Source: DTU018 sp029550685 (GTDB lineage Bacteria; Bacillota; Syntrophomonadia; Syntrophomonadales; Syntrophomonadaceae). From it: DNA of 25,603 bases. A program made the position numbers and the translations under genes. The stretch is from contig DAONVO010000025.1 of NCBI GenBank assembly GCA_035412805.1, positions 1 to 25,603 of the forward strand, given 5' to 3'. A model generated the notes under the pieces. It searched no databases. It was not told where the DNA came from and saw only the letters and a list, made by a program, of their open reading frames with translations. This document shows positions 1 through 7,672 of the stretch, piece after piece (position 1 is the first letter of the stretch; every line of letters begins with the position of its first letter).

Positions 1-92
1 CTGCTGCTCAGTTATCCAGGTAAAGGGGTGACATTTTCGCTGACTATTGACATAAGTTATTGTAAGTTATGATACAAAAGTCAAACAATATA

Positions 93-122
93 GGAAGCAA
101 AAAGAACGTCCCTTTGCTTACC
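93..122. repeat. GGAAGC-type palindromic repeat, copy A
   Basis: GGAAGCAA (93-100) is answered by TTGCTTACC (114-122), around a core containing AGAACGTCC. Apart from a few bases it is the same sequence as the tandem pair at 961-1018. It lies just past the stop codon of the cysteine-rich protein gene at 127, so its transcript could form a hairpin at the 3' end of that mRNA. The repeat relationship is seen directly; any function is inferred. Confidence 0.75.
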
Positions 123-126
123 CGCT

Positions 127-663
127 CTATTTCCAAATCGTTCCCTTAGGTATTATTTTCATAAGGCAGATCTCGTCGCCCACCTTGATACTTTTCAGTA
201 ACTCCACATCGACTTCACAGCCAAAGGCTTCCTCGAAAAGTACCTTGCTGTAGCCTGTGGTGCATTGACACCATGTGTACGAGTCCAATTTATCCACCTT
301 AGCCAGCATCGGGCAGGAGCAATACTGGAACTGCAGATAGAGTTCCCCATCAGTGCAAAACAGACCCGCTTCATTGGCCTTTTCCAGGCTACCAAATTCC
401 TCTAAACTGGAGGACGCTGCCATCAACTCCTTCACCAGGGCCAGTTTTTCATCCATGCCGTATCCGCATTGACAGTTCATTCTAATCTGCTTGACAGCAG
501 AGGGATCAAAGCAATTCTCCAGTTTGAGCATGGTCGATTTAACCCAGACCTCATCATCTTCGTGATGTTCTCCATAGACGATTTGGGATGCGATTTCCTC
601 ACTGCTCGCTGATTTTATTGCTTTAAACAGAACCTGCTCCTGAATTTTTCTAATCTCAAACAT
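127..663 (-). CDS. Cysteine-rich protein, DUF6144-like
   Basis: A 178-residue soluble protein of unknown function. It has two cysteine clusters, CQCGYG near residue 65 and YCSCP near residue 114, followed by WCQCTTGY near residue 132, and a C-terminal segment ending in GDEICLMKI. The Cys-x-Cys pairs suggest a bound metal or redox centre. The overall pattern is reminiscent of the DUF6144 family and, at the C-terminus, of V4R or aminothiazoline-carboxylate-hydrolase-like proteins; this is recall without a search. The start is supported by ATGAGG seven bases before the ATG. No signal peptide or membrane segment is visible. It stands alone, separated from the next minus-strand gene by about 350 bases containing a terminator and repeats. 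Confidence 0.7.
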   Translation of the reverse strand: MFEIRKIQEQVLFKAIKSASSEEIASQIVYGEHHEDDEVWVKSTMLKLENCFDPSAVKQIRMNCQCGYGMDEKLALVKELMAASSSLEEFGSLEKANEAGLFCTDGELYLQFQYCSCPMLAKVDKLDSYTWCQCTTGYSKVLFEEAFGCEVDVELLKSIKVGDEICLMKIIPKGTIWK

Positions 664-714
664 TGCAAAACCTCATTTCTACTATGTTATTCAACCTCAA
701 GCAAAAAACCCATG

Positions 715-740
715 AAAAAAGCACACCAGGATAGTGTGCT
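715..740 (-). terminator. Rho-independent terminator
   Basis: AGCACAC (720-726) pairs with GTGTGCT (734-740). Read on the minus strand, the hairpin is followed by a run of six T. It would stop transcripts coming from the genes at 1020-3328 before they reach the cysteine-rich protein gene. Confidence 0.75.
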
Positions 741-960
741 GTTGCAATCAGGCATTTTGCACAACTCATCCAACCAATCGCTCGTTTATTCAAATGCAAA
801 CCAAATTAAGGCTATACTGGGCAAGCCCTAACTGCAGTTATTGGGTTGCACTTGAAAACTAGCAGAAGATTGGATCAAGCACGTGTCAATGTCCTTTCAG
901 TATTAAGATGAGTTAATACTAACATATCCAGCCATTTCAATAAAGCTGCTTCAGCAAGAA
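741..960. other. Non-coding stretch, nothing recognised
   Basis: The gap between the terminator and the tandem palindromes holds no convincing reading frame, RNA gene or promoter. Together with its flanks it makes a 356-base space without a gene. Confidence 0.5.
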
Positions 961-1018
961 GGAAGCAAAAAGAACGTCCCCTTGCTTCAGGAAGCAAAAA
1001 GAACGTCCCCTTGCTTCC
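961..1018. repeat. Tandem pair of GGAAGC-type palindromic repeats
   Basis: Two practically identical units stand head to tail, 961-988 and 990-1018. Each starts GGAAGCAA, has the core AAAGAACGTCCCC and ends TTGCTTC(C), so each can fold into an eight-base-pair hairpin. The second unit ends one base before the stop codon of the DUF4173-like gene (stop at 1020-1022). The arrangement resembles REP/REPIN elements, which are often spread by Y1 transposases. No such transposase is in the window. Confidence 0.85.
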
Positions 1019-1019
1019 C

Positions 1020-2630
1020 TCAATCAAAGTATTCTGCAATCTTATTCCGGGCCTGGGCTCTTTCCCAGGTGTCTGTATGCCCTCCTGCCAATTCGTTGGC
1101 TCGCTGCTGCTGGGTAAGCAGGTATTCCTTGAGCTCATCCTGTAAAACGTTATCACCGGTTTGTTCATATACCATCAGGGCTGCATCCACCCCGGCCGGT
1201 CCGGACCGGTACAGGATTTCTACATCGAAATTTTCCAGGGTTCCGGCCAGGTAACGGTCTGCATTATAGCGGGTCACCAGGCTGTCCGGATTAGCCAGGC
1301 ACAGCAGGCAGAACATTACTATCCCGGTTCCAACCGCCAGGCGGGTTATGGAGAAGGACCATTTTTGCAGGGCAATTATTCCTCCGCAGACGATGGCCAT
1401 GAAGATCATAAAGACACAGGGCAACAGCCGGCGCATAGTTAGTCCGTAGGTTTCAATATACAAGGCCATCTTACTCAATGCGGTAGCAATAAGAACCAGG
1501 GTGACCAGAGCCAGCAATGAGTTGAGTATCTTTAATGCCACGCTATTCCTGCTGGGCTGCTGGCTCATAACATTACATATTGTCAGTACCACCAGGTTTA
1601 TTGCTGCTATGGAACACAGTTCGAAAAAGCCGCGGCGGGCATATTCCGAGTAAACCAGCCACCCTTCCGGCAGTTGCCCAGTAAATGCTGAGAAGAAATA
1701 AGGCACCTGACTGCCGATGAATATTATATATAATAGGCAGAGAAAGCCCAGAAGAATGTAAATGGTGAGCATGGGGAGTATCCGCCAGGCAGAAACCATC
1801 TGCTCCGTATTCTCGATATTAAACCGGTCAGTACCTCTTTTATGGGCACTTCCAGCTACCAGGCCAAACATATAGGCAGCAATGGGAATAGCCAAAAGGG
1901 CATGCCATAATACTTCCCAAAATTCTTCCCCAATCCCGCGAAAGCCTGCCATTATGCGGTCCACTATTTTGGCAAAACCTCCGCTGTCCGCCTGCATCAA
2001 CAGGGGAAAAACCATGACTGCTACAATAAACGCCAAAAATAAGCCCAAGAGTATGGAAAAAAGGTGCCTTCCCCGCCGAGGTTTGTTAACCCCCAGCAGA
2101 GCCAGGCTTTTATACTGGCAGCCAAAATTGCCAAAAGGAATTACCAACAGGGCATTATAGCCGTCCAGGACAAAGACATTGCTGGTTTTAACCATGATAA
2201 GCAGTCCGGTGGCAGACAGAATCCAGTATAAGGCACTCCCAAATAATATTAGACCGTGCAGGGGCGCCAGGCCGTTGTTGCTCCACAGACCAAAGCTCAG
2301 GCCAAGCAGCACCACCACCGCCAGCCAGAACCATCCATACTTGTCAATGTGCACTCCTTTTTTCAGCAGGTACAAGGTTACTGAGCCGCAGAATGCCAGG
2401 GTAAACACAGTGACCCCCCAGCCCTGCCAGGAGAACAGTACCCAACGAGCAAAGAAGAAGCCTAGTACAAAGGCAAACAGGGCAAAATAGCTGTCCAGTC
2501 GGTCAGGCACAAAAGGTCCTTTTCCCTTCTGCACTGCCGTCATATCCGGCACACTTTCTCCAGAGCCAGATGGAACTGCTGGTTCATTAGTCAAAACGGT
2601 TTCGTTTTGATTGATAGATTGCTCATCCAT
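1020..2630 (-). CDS. Multi-pass membrane protein, DUF4173-like
   Basis: A 536-residue integral membrane protein. A polar N-terminus of about 45 residues precedes roughly ten to twelve hydrophobic segments (examples: LFAFVLGFFFARWVLF, VFTLAFCGSVTLYLL, FSILLGLFLAFIVAVMVFPLL, FMIFMAIVCGGIIAL). A soluble C-terminal tail of about 85 residues is rich in Ala, Asp, Glu and Gln. The layout and the NAFGNFGCQY-like loop region agree with DUF4173/DUF4153 proteins, whose biochemical role is unknown. It is the last gene of a minus-strand unit, 14 bases after the YozG-like repressor gene, with GGGGG as ribosome binding site. That neighbourhood is common for DUF4173 genes in Firmicutes. Membrane nature is certain, family assignment likely. 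Confidence 0.85.
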   Translation of the reverse strand: MDEQSINQNETVLTNEPAVPSGSGESVPDMTAVQKGKGPFVPDRLDSYFALFAFVLGFFFARWVLFSWQGWGVTVFTLAFCGSVTLYLLKKGVHIDKYGWFWLAVVVLLGLSFGLWSNNGLAPLHGLILFGSALYWILSATGLLIMVKTSNVFVLDGYNALLVIPFGNFGCQYKSLALLGVNKPRRGRHLFSILLGLFLAFIVAVMVFPLLMQADSGGFAKIVDRIMAGFRGIGEEFWEVLWHALLAIPIAAYMFGLVAGSAHKRGTDRFNIENTEQMVSAWRILPMLTIYILLGFLCLLYIIFIGSQVPYFFSAFTGQLPEGWLVYSEYARRGFFELCSIAAINLVVLTICNVMSQQPSRNSVALKILNSLLALVTLVLIATALSKMALYIETYGLTMRRLLPCVFMIFMAIVCGGIIALQKWSFSITRLAVGTGIVMFCLLCLANPDSLVTRYNADRYLAGTLENFDVEILYRSGPAGVDAALMVYEQTGDNVLQDELKEYLLTQQQRANELAGGHTDTWERAQARNKIAEYFD

Positions 2631-2644
2631 TTATTCAACCCCCC

Positions 2645-2860
2645 TTATTCTTCATCATCCGGCCGGTATTCCAGTATATCTCCGGGCTGGCAATCCAGAG
2701 TCTTGCATATGGCCTCCAGGGTGGAGAAACGAATCGCTTTGGCCTTTCCGGTTTTGAGAATGGAAAGGTTAGACTGGGTGATGCCGATCTTCTCAGCCAG
2801 CTCGCCGGAGGACATTTTTCTTTTGGCCATCACTACATCCAAATTCACTATGATGGGCAT
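2645..2860 (-). CDS. Small XRE/Cro-type repressor, YozG-like
   Basis: A 71-residue DNA-binding protein that is almost entirely one helix-turn-helix domain. MSSGELAEKIGITQSNLSIL covers helices 2 and 3, followed by KAIRFSTLEAICKTLDCQPGDIL, which is typical of YozG-type Cro/C1 regulators. It has a good ribosome binding site (AAGGAGAA) and begins 18 bases after the DUF2975 gene, so the two are surely co-transcribed. In Bacillus subtilis the same pairing occurs as yoaS-yozG. It probably regulates its own membrane-protein operon; the signal is unknown. Confidence 0.92.
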   Translation of the reverse strand: MPIIVNLDVVMAKRKMSSGELAEKIGITQSNLSILKTGKAKAIRFSTLEAICKTLDCQPGDILEYRPDDEE

Positions 2861-2878
2861 AATTCCGTTCTCCTTCCC

Positions 2879-3328
2879 CTACACGATGTAATCTGCTTCG
2901 TTTTTGAGTTCAACGGCCTGGGCGACAACATTTCTTACCACCCGGACGATCAAACCCATAAATGCTGCAGCTATCGCCACAAAAACCCACGGGGTATAAT
3001 AAAACACGGAAATTAAGGCCACCACCGCTCCTGCAAAACAGCTCCAGGAGATCCTCCTTAACAGCTCTACGTTCTCATCGGTAAAAACTTGCCCTGCTTC
3101 GATGCGGCGCAGCAGTTTGAACAAACTGTAGAGCAGGTAGGCGGCAGGCACAAACCCCACATAGATGGTGGCCATAAAATAGGCCCGGTTTTCTTCTTGG
3201 CCAGTCTGGTCAATGTCTACGAACCATTCAGTCAGCCAGGGCGCCGAAACCACTACAGCCAGCAGCAAACTCATAAAGATTACTATGCACCACTTGGTCA
3301 AAATGATTGACTTCTCTCCATTCCACAT
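2879..3328 (-). CDS. DUF2975 membrane protein
   Basis: A 149-residue protein with four likely membrane segments (WCIVIFMSLLLAVVVSAPWL, AYFMATIYVGFVPAAYLLYSLF, ISWSCFAGAVVALISVFYY, VFVAIAAAFMGLIVRVVRNVV) and the motif GQVFTDENVELLRRISW that marks DUF2975. The open frame runs upstream to 3424, but that upstream start is a TTG inside the -35 box of the promoter. The ATG at 3328 is nine bases behind GAAAGG and is therefore preferred. First gene of the DUF2975/XRE/DUF4173 unit. DUF2975 proteins are of unknown function; the fixed partnership with a small XRE protein suggests a membrane sensor that controls the repressor (inference). Confidence 0.88.
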   Translation of the reverse strand: MWNGEKSIILTKWCIVIFMSLLLAVVVSAPWLTEWFVDIDQTGQEENRAYFMATIYVGFVPAAYLLYSLFKLLRRIEAGQVFTDENVELLRRISWSCFAGAVVALISVFYYTPWVFVAIAAAFMGLIVRVVRNVVAQAVELKNEADYIV

Positions 3329-3394
3329 ATTAGACATCCTTTCTCTGCCGGGTAAGTTACCCTTGATTACCTGCAGTATATCAAAGGCATTGAT

Positions 3395-3424
3395 GTTATA
3401 CAATATATTATTATTGTTTTTCAA
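3395..3424 (-). promoter_or_regulatory. Sigma-A type promoter of the DUF2975 operon
   Basis: On the minus strand TTGAAA (3419-3424) and TATAAC (3395-3400) are 18 bases apart in very AT-rich DNA. Transcription would begin near 3388 and leave a leader of about 60 bases before the ATG at 3328. Confidence 0.7.
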
Positions 3425-3860
3425 TAAATTTTATTCGTAAATCGCAAAACTAGTACTGCCAAATTATAGCTGCAGGTGGTTTAAATCCTCTATCTTCTAT
3501 ATTGGGCATGAAGTGAGGCTGAAAATGGTTTAGGGGTGCGTAAGCAGGCGGGCTTTCTTTTGACTTCCTTATGTTTTCGTCTAAAAATAGAAATAAGGAA
3601 GCACAGAGAATGATCCTGTCGCTTCCTCTGATTAATTAGAAACATGGTCGCTGGCTTGAACGGCCAGTTCCACTGCTTTCTTTCTTCTTTCTATTAGCGT
3701 TCTTTGCGAACTGCCTGCCGGTAACCTGGCATAAATATCCTAAAGGTATGGGGATATACAGATAAGAATGCTGCGGGCTTCCGCCAAATCTTCCGGGGTG
3801 CAGTAATGTGGCTTCTGGTTCCAAAGGTTCTCCAGCATGGCTAAGCTAACTTGAAGAGCT
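3425..3860. other. Intergenic region without a convincing gene
   Basis: This 436-base gap contains one palindromic repeat (3596-3627). Its open frames on the minus strand are short, lack ribosome binding sites and give no recognisable protein. It could hold decayed coding sequence. Confidence 0.5.
3596..3627. repeat. GGAAGC-type palindromic repeat, variant copy D
   Basis: AGGAAGC (3596-3602) pairs perfectly with GCTTCCT (3621-3627), and ACAG (3603-3606) pairs with CTGT (3616-3619). The loop contains AGAATGATCC, which aligns with the AGAACGTCC core of the copies at 93 and 961. The ends and core are shared but the inner stem differs, so this is a diverged or second subfamily. Confidence 0.65.
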
Positions 3861-4223
3861 TTAAGGATGTATAAGCCAATCCACAGCATCTGCGCTGTAA
3901 GTGAAAACACGGTATTGGCTGCTCCTATTTGCCTCAGATACCCAGGCCTTTAAATTTGTACTTAACTGCTCCTGATCCGGGATTATTATGGCAACTCGGA
4001 CGCTGTAGTTTATAAACTTTTGCATGACCGCGCCGGCTACACCGGTTTTAAGCTTAAAGAAGTCTTCTGATAAAACCTCGTAATGGAGCAGCAGCAAATT
4101 TATATCATTTTCGCCACATAAAGCTACTAGATCCAGGGCATCATGCTCTGAACTGACTGGTGCTTCACAGGAGAAAACCTCAATATATCTGGTACAATCT
4201 TTACTGATTATCTGATAATTCAC
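3861..4223 (-). CDS. DUF4180 domain protein
   Basis: A 120-residue soluble protein matching the DUF4180 pattern along its whole length: DALDLVALCGENDINLLLLH, then LSEDFFKLKTGVAGAVMQKF, then VRVAIIIPD, and a C-terminal Asn-Arg segment (EANRSSQYRVF) before a short helix ending in WLIHP. The family is small, probably alpha/beta, and its function is unknown. The start is a GTG and the upstream GAGAT is a weak ribosome binding site. It lies 67 bases behind the HEAT-like gene, with a hairpin between them, so joint transcription is possible but not certain. Confidence 0.85.
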   Translation of the reverse strand: MNYQIISKDCTRYIEVFSCEAPVSSEHDALDLVALCGENDINLLLLHYEVLSEDFFKLKTGVAGAVMQKFINYSVRVAIIIPDQEQLSTNLKAWVSEANRSSQYRVFTYSADAVDWLIHP

Positions 4224-4267
4224 ATCTCTAATTCATCTCTATTAGTCATTAGTCAATTAATATGTGA

Positions 4268-4289
4268 GCTGCACCTGCTGTAATGCAGC
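4268..4289. other. Hairpin between two minus-strand genes
   Basis: GCTGCA (4268-4273) is matched by TGCAGC (4284-4289), directly behind the stop codon of the HEAT-like gene. There is no U run, so it may stabilise or attenuate rather than terminate. Confidence 0.4.
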
Positions 4290-4290
4290 C

Positions 4291-4950
4291 CTACTTGTAG
4301 AGAAATTGAGGATGGTATAGTTCGGTGATGGCATATTTTTGCAGCCGGTCATGGAAATAGAGTTCTATCTCCACACTATCATCAAACTCTTTATCCTCTG
4401 AAGGTTGGGTAACCAGGTCGTCCCAATCCGGCATTAGAGCTTTGAGTAAAACCGCCCGGCCCCGCAGTTCGGGATCAGGTGATTCCAGCACAGGGAGCAC
4501 CAGTTCCGCTACCGGATAAACATCTTCGGGTGATACCAGAGCCAGACGGGCCAAGCCCCACAAGGCTCCCTGGCTCAGACTATCGTCTTCAATCAGCCGG
4601 GCCAGTTGCCAGTGAAAATGCCCGCACTGCTTGGGACAATGAGCCATGATACTGCCGATAATTTCCGATGCGTTCCAGGCTGTTCCCCCTGATTCATCGT
4701 TTAGCAGCCACAGGTAGCGCCGCACCAACTCTGTTGCATAGCCAGGTCTGTGGGCATCGATGGTTTCGGCAGCGACGCCGATCCCTTCCACAGCACGCCA
4801 AAACAGGAGTCCATCTTTAACATAGGCTCTGCGCATCAAATACCTGACTATCTCTCGATCTTGCATGACCTTTTCGCGCAGTAAATCCCAATCTGCATGG
4901 AGCAAAACATCATCAATCTCTGGTGTTAACAGGGCGCTTTTATCTTTCAC
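4291..4950 (-). CDS. HEAT-repeat-like protein, DVU0298-type
   Basis: A helical soluble protein of about 219 residues. Paired helices recur (REIVRYLMRRAYVKDGLLFW, ATELVRRYLWLLNDESGG, SQGALWGLARLALVSPE, PELRGRAVLLKAL), and the motif CPKQCGHFHWQLARLIED sits in the middle. This resembles HEAT-like adaptors and the group named after Desulfovibrio DVU0298; the name is recalled without a search. The open frame can begin at a TTG (4959), but that codon touches AAAAGGAA. The GTG at 4950 is nine bases from AGGAA and is the better start. It diverges from the cysteine synthase gene. Confidence 0.75.
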   Translation of the reverse strand: MKDKSALLTPEIDDVLLHADWDLLREKVMQDREIVRYLMRRAYVKDGLLFWRAVEGIGVAAETIDAHRPGYATELVRRYLWLLNDESGGTAWNASEIIGSIMAHCPKQCGHFHWQLARLIEDDSLSQGALWGLARLALVSPEDVYPVAELVLPVLESPDPELRGRAVLLKALMPDWDDLVTQPSEDKEFDDSVEIELYFHDRLQKYAITELYHPQFLYK

Positions 4951-5009
4951 CGGCAGCAATTCCTTTTTCTATGAACATCGTACCTAAATCTTAAGGATAG
5001 ATATACTGT

Positions 5010-5015
5010 TATAAT
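5010..5015 (+). promoter_or_regulatory. Possible -10 box of the cysteine synthase gene
   Basis: TATAAT stands 47 bases before the chosen ATG at 5062. No good -35 box is visible. A frame-compatible upstream ATG (5014) overlaps this box, which argues against its use as the start. Confidence 0.4.
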
Positions 5016-5061
5016 GCTATTATATAGTATAGTGCGACAAATAACCGGAAGGATGAATGCC

Positions 5062-5961
5062 ATGTACGACAATATTCTCGATACTATTGGCCGTACTCCC
5101 CTGGTCAAAATCAATAAATTAAACCCCAAACCTCACATACCCCTTTATGCCAAAGTGGAAGGCTTTAATCCAACGGGGAGCATCAAAGACCGTATCGCTA
5201 TGAAAATGATCGAACAGGCAGAAGAAAGCGGAGTCCTAACGAAGGGAAAAACCATAATTGAACCTACCTCGGGTAATACCGGAATTGGTCTGGCTATGAT
5301 AGGTGCCGTAAAGGGATATGCAGTGGAAATAGTCATGAGTGAAGCGGTTTCTGTGGAACGCCGCAAGATGATTGAAGCTTTTGGCGCCAAGGTGACCCTT
5401 ACTGAAGCATCCCAGGGCACGGATGGAGCCATCCGAAAAGCCCATGAACTCTGCCGCTTGTATCCTGATAAATACTTTATGCCTAACCAGTTTTCCAACG
5501 AATACAATAAGCTGGCCCATTACGAAACTACTGCCAATGAGATTTGGGAAGACACTGGAGGCAGGATTACTCATTTCGTTTCTGCCGTGGGTACATCAGG
5601 AACCCTTATGGGTGTGGGAATGCGGTTGAAGGCCATCAATCCTGACATTCAGATCGTTGAAGCCCATCCGGTTCTAGGTCATTACATTCAGGGCCTCAAA
5701 AACATGCAAGAAGCCATAGTCCCGGAAATCTACGATCCATCCAAGATTGACCGCCGGGTCATGATCGAATCGGAAGAGGCTTTCGCCATGGCTCGCACCA
5801 TTGTAGCTCAGGAAGGCATATTCGTAGGCATGAGCAGCGGAGCGGCTATGATTGCAGCTCTGGAGTGCATTAAGGATCTGGAGGAAGGCTTCGTGGTGGT
5901 CATCTTCCCGGATCGGGGAGAAAAGTACCTGAGTACAGGTTTATTCCATCTGGACTCCTGA
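5062..5961 (+). CDS. cysK: Cysteine synthase (O-acetylserine sulfhydrylase)
   Basis: A 300-residue PLP enzyme that makes L-cysteine from O-acetylserine and sulfide. Diagnostic features are NPTGSIKDR with the PLP lysine at about residue 42, EPTSGNTGIGLA at about residue 70, the phosphate-binding GTSGT and the C-terminal MSSGAAMIAA. Length fits the family. The start is fixed by AAGGA eight bases before the ATG at 5062; the longer frame from 5014 begins inside a -10 box. It is a single gene with no pathway neighbour, though a cysteine desulfurase, which consumes its product, is encoded 10 kb away. A related beta-replacing enzyme (CysM, cystathionine synthase-like) cannot be excluded from sequence alone. 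Confidence 0.93.
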   Translation: MYDNILDTIGRTPLVKINKLNPKPHIPLYAKVEGFNPTGSIKDRIAMKMIEQAEESGVLTKGKTIIEPTSGNTGIGLAMIGAVKGYAVEIVMSEAVSVERRKMIEAFGAKVTLTEASQGTDGAIRKAHELCRLYPDKYFMPNQFSNEYNKLAHYETTANEIWEDTGGRITHFVSAVGTSGTLMGVGMRLKAINPDIQIVEAHPVLGHYIQGLKNMQEAIVPEIYDPSKIDRRVMIESEEAFAMARTIVAQEGIFVGMSSGAAMIAALECIKDLEEGFVVVIFPDRGEKYLSTGLFHLDS

Positions 5962-6031
5962 CAGGTAAATAATTGGCTTATACGGTGAACTACCGCCTCT
6001 TCTGGTAAGGATGGGAATAAAATCAGAGGAT

Positions 6032-6076
6032 AAAAAGGCTTATTAGCTGGCTTGATATTAAGCCTTGTAATAAGCC
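6032..6076 (-). terminator. Terminator overlapping the end of a coding region
   Basis: GGCTTATTA (6037-6045) pairs with TAATAAGCC (6068-6076) over nine bases, with an inner stem GGCTT/AAGCC (6049-6053, 6060-6064). On the minus strand five T follow. The last codons and the stop codon (6058-6060) of the unknown gene lie inside the hairpin. Confidence 0.8.
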
Positions 6077-7479
6077 AGGTTTTCTGCCAGGTCCGGGTCG
6101 AGGTCTCCGAATTGTTTTAACTTGGCATAACGGGATTCCAGAATTTTGCACTGCCTTATCCTTTCCCTATCATAATGACCGATTAAAGCATTGTAAATCG
6201 GACTATTTCTCAGTTGGTCGCGAACCGGTCGGGAAAAGGGGCAATGTTTGAACAATATTTCTCTTGCTACTTTATTCAAGCGTATTAAGCCGTTGGCTTC
6301 ATAAGTTATCCAGGTCTTGTAATCCTCGGAAAATACTTCAGCTGGGTTATTGCGATTCCTTTTTATAACAGTTTTGAGTTTTTCCCTAGCTTCTTGGGAT
6401 AAGTCTCGATTCTTAGCATAAAACTGGATATAATCGCTGTAATCTGCATATAAGGAAATCTCATTGGCTTTATTTATCGTATAATTGGACATGTTTTTGG
6501 ATAGATCCCAGCGGAATTTTGCCACCACATTAATCATTAAATCATCCATATTCATGTCAGTAAAAATGGGAAAGACAAAACGTCCCGGGGTGTTTTTACG
6601 TTTACCGCTCAGTTCCTGCCACATTACGGCCCGCTGTCCAAAACAAGGTATAAGTATAATATCAGGTAATACTTGCTTCATAATCAGTTCGGGAGCAAAC
6701 TGACTGTGGGTATGAGTATAGACGATCTCGCGATGAAACGCTGAAAAATCAACAGCGAGTATCTTTTGGAGACTGGCCTCGATTTTGTCAGGTGTTACCA
6801 AGGCGTCTCCCAAATCCCGATTAATCATTTCCCGGTGCAGAATCGGAAAATAGCCGGTAAGTTGTCCGTAGCACAATCGCTGACCTAATCGGAATACGCT
6901 GGTGATCTCATGGTTGAGTCGTCCATCCAGATCTGCATCATAGGCTGGTTTATCTTTTTCCGTCAATTCCTGCCTGCGCTTCTTTTCCACAAAGACATCT
7001 TGATAATCCTGGCCAAATTCATTGACAGACGGCTCCTTAGTGCGCTGGTAAATCTGCTGCAGCCAGGAGTTAAGATTATATAGTGAGCTACCAGCATTAC
7101 CGGGACATTCTTCAACCAGTTTGTAGAGGGAATTAATCTGTTCAGTAGTTAGAAGCCTTTCATCCATATATCCGAAATATAGGAACATTAGATAAAGCCT
7201 GCTCGGATTGTTCTCTGCCATTACCCTCTTAAACACCGAGGTATAGGCTTCGAAAAAAGTCGCACTTATCTGCTCCCGGATCTGCCGGCTGAAACGATCA
7301 GAAAAAGACTTGTCCGCCATCTTAATGAAGGTATTCAGATTAGACATAAATTGTTCAGATTTTTCTGGGCTGATACCTGCGAAAGCGAGAATCTTTGCGG
7401 CACTGTTGTGCAGTTCTTCAGGAATTTTGGGGGCTTGTTCCGTCATCGAATTCAATCTGCTTATACCGCTCATATCCAT
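6058..7479 (-). CDS. Conserved-looking protein of unknown function, 473 residues
   Basis: A soluble, mostly helical protein without signal peptide, membrane segment or known catalytic motif that I can name. Blocks that look conserved are LGQRLCYGQLTGYFPILHRE in the middle, then IPCFGQRAVMWQELSGKRKN, then DYIQFYAKNRDLSQEA, and near the end LIRLNKVAREILFKHCPFSR. I associate this C-terminal block, from memory only, with proteins of spirochaetes and other bacteria that carry cyclic-nucleotide-binding domains; no such domain is visible here. The frame is open to 7512, but the ATG at 7479 follows GGAAGAAAG and lies behind a TATAAT box. The gene is monocistronic, with its own promoter and terminator. 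Confidence 0.8.
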   Translation of the reverse strand: MDMSGISRLNSMTEQAPKIPEELHNSAAKILAFAGISPEKSEQFMSNLNTFIKMADKSFSDRFSRQIREQISATFFEAYTSVFKRVMAENNPSRLYLMFLYFGYMDERLLTTEQINSLYKLVEECPGNAGSSLYNLNSWLQQIYQRTKEPSVNEFGQDYQDVFVEKKRRQELTEKDKPAYDADLDGRLNHEITSVFRLGQRLCYGQLTGYFPILHREMINRDLGDALVTPDKIEASLQKILAVDFSAFHREIVYTHTHSQFAPELIMKQVLPDIILIPCFGQRAVMWQELSGKRKNTPGRFVFPIFTDMNMDDLMINVVAKFRWDLSKNMSNYTINKANEISLYADYSDYIQFYAKNRDLSQEAREKLKTVIKRNRNNPAEVFSEDYKTWITYEANGLIRLNKVAREILFKHCPFSRPVRDQLRNSPIYNALIGHYDRERIRQCKILESRYAKLKQFGDLDPDLAENLAYYKA

Positions 7480-7523
7480 CTTTCTTCCATCCCCATTATA
7501 AATTACTATCATGCATATGGTAT

Positions 7524-7529
7524 ATTATA
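7524..7529 (-). promoter_or_regulatory. -10 box of the 473-residue protein gene
   Basis: TATAAT on the minus strand, 45 bases before the chosen ATG at 7479. The -35 region is poor, so the promoter may be weak or activator-dependent. Confidence 0.5.
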
Positions 7530-7672
7530 CAATAATTTCCATCAATCCGATAGATAATTGTTAAAAAATATAGGATATTAGTGCGAAAATGTATTACTTT
7601 AAAAGATTTGTGGAAAGAGCACAGTATTTCTCGACTTTTGGATATGCAGGTTGTCTATACTGAGATTTAAGC

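Noticed and set aside
3636..3889. Open frames behind the DUF4180 gene: 62 residues at 3636-3824 and 49 residues at 3740-3889 (both minus strand)
   Set aside because: Neither has a ribosome binding site or recognisable sequence. The second overlaps the DUF4180 end by 29 bases and looks slightly more protein-like, but the evidence is too weak for a gene call.
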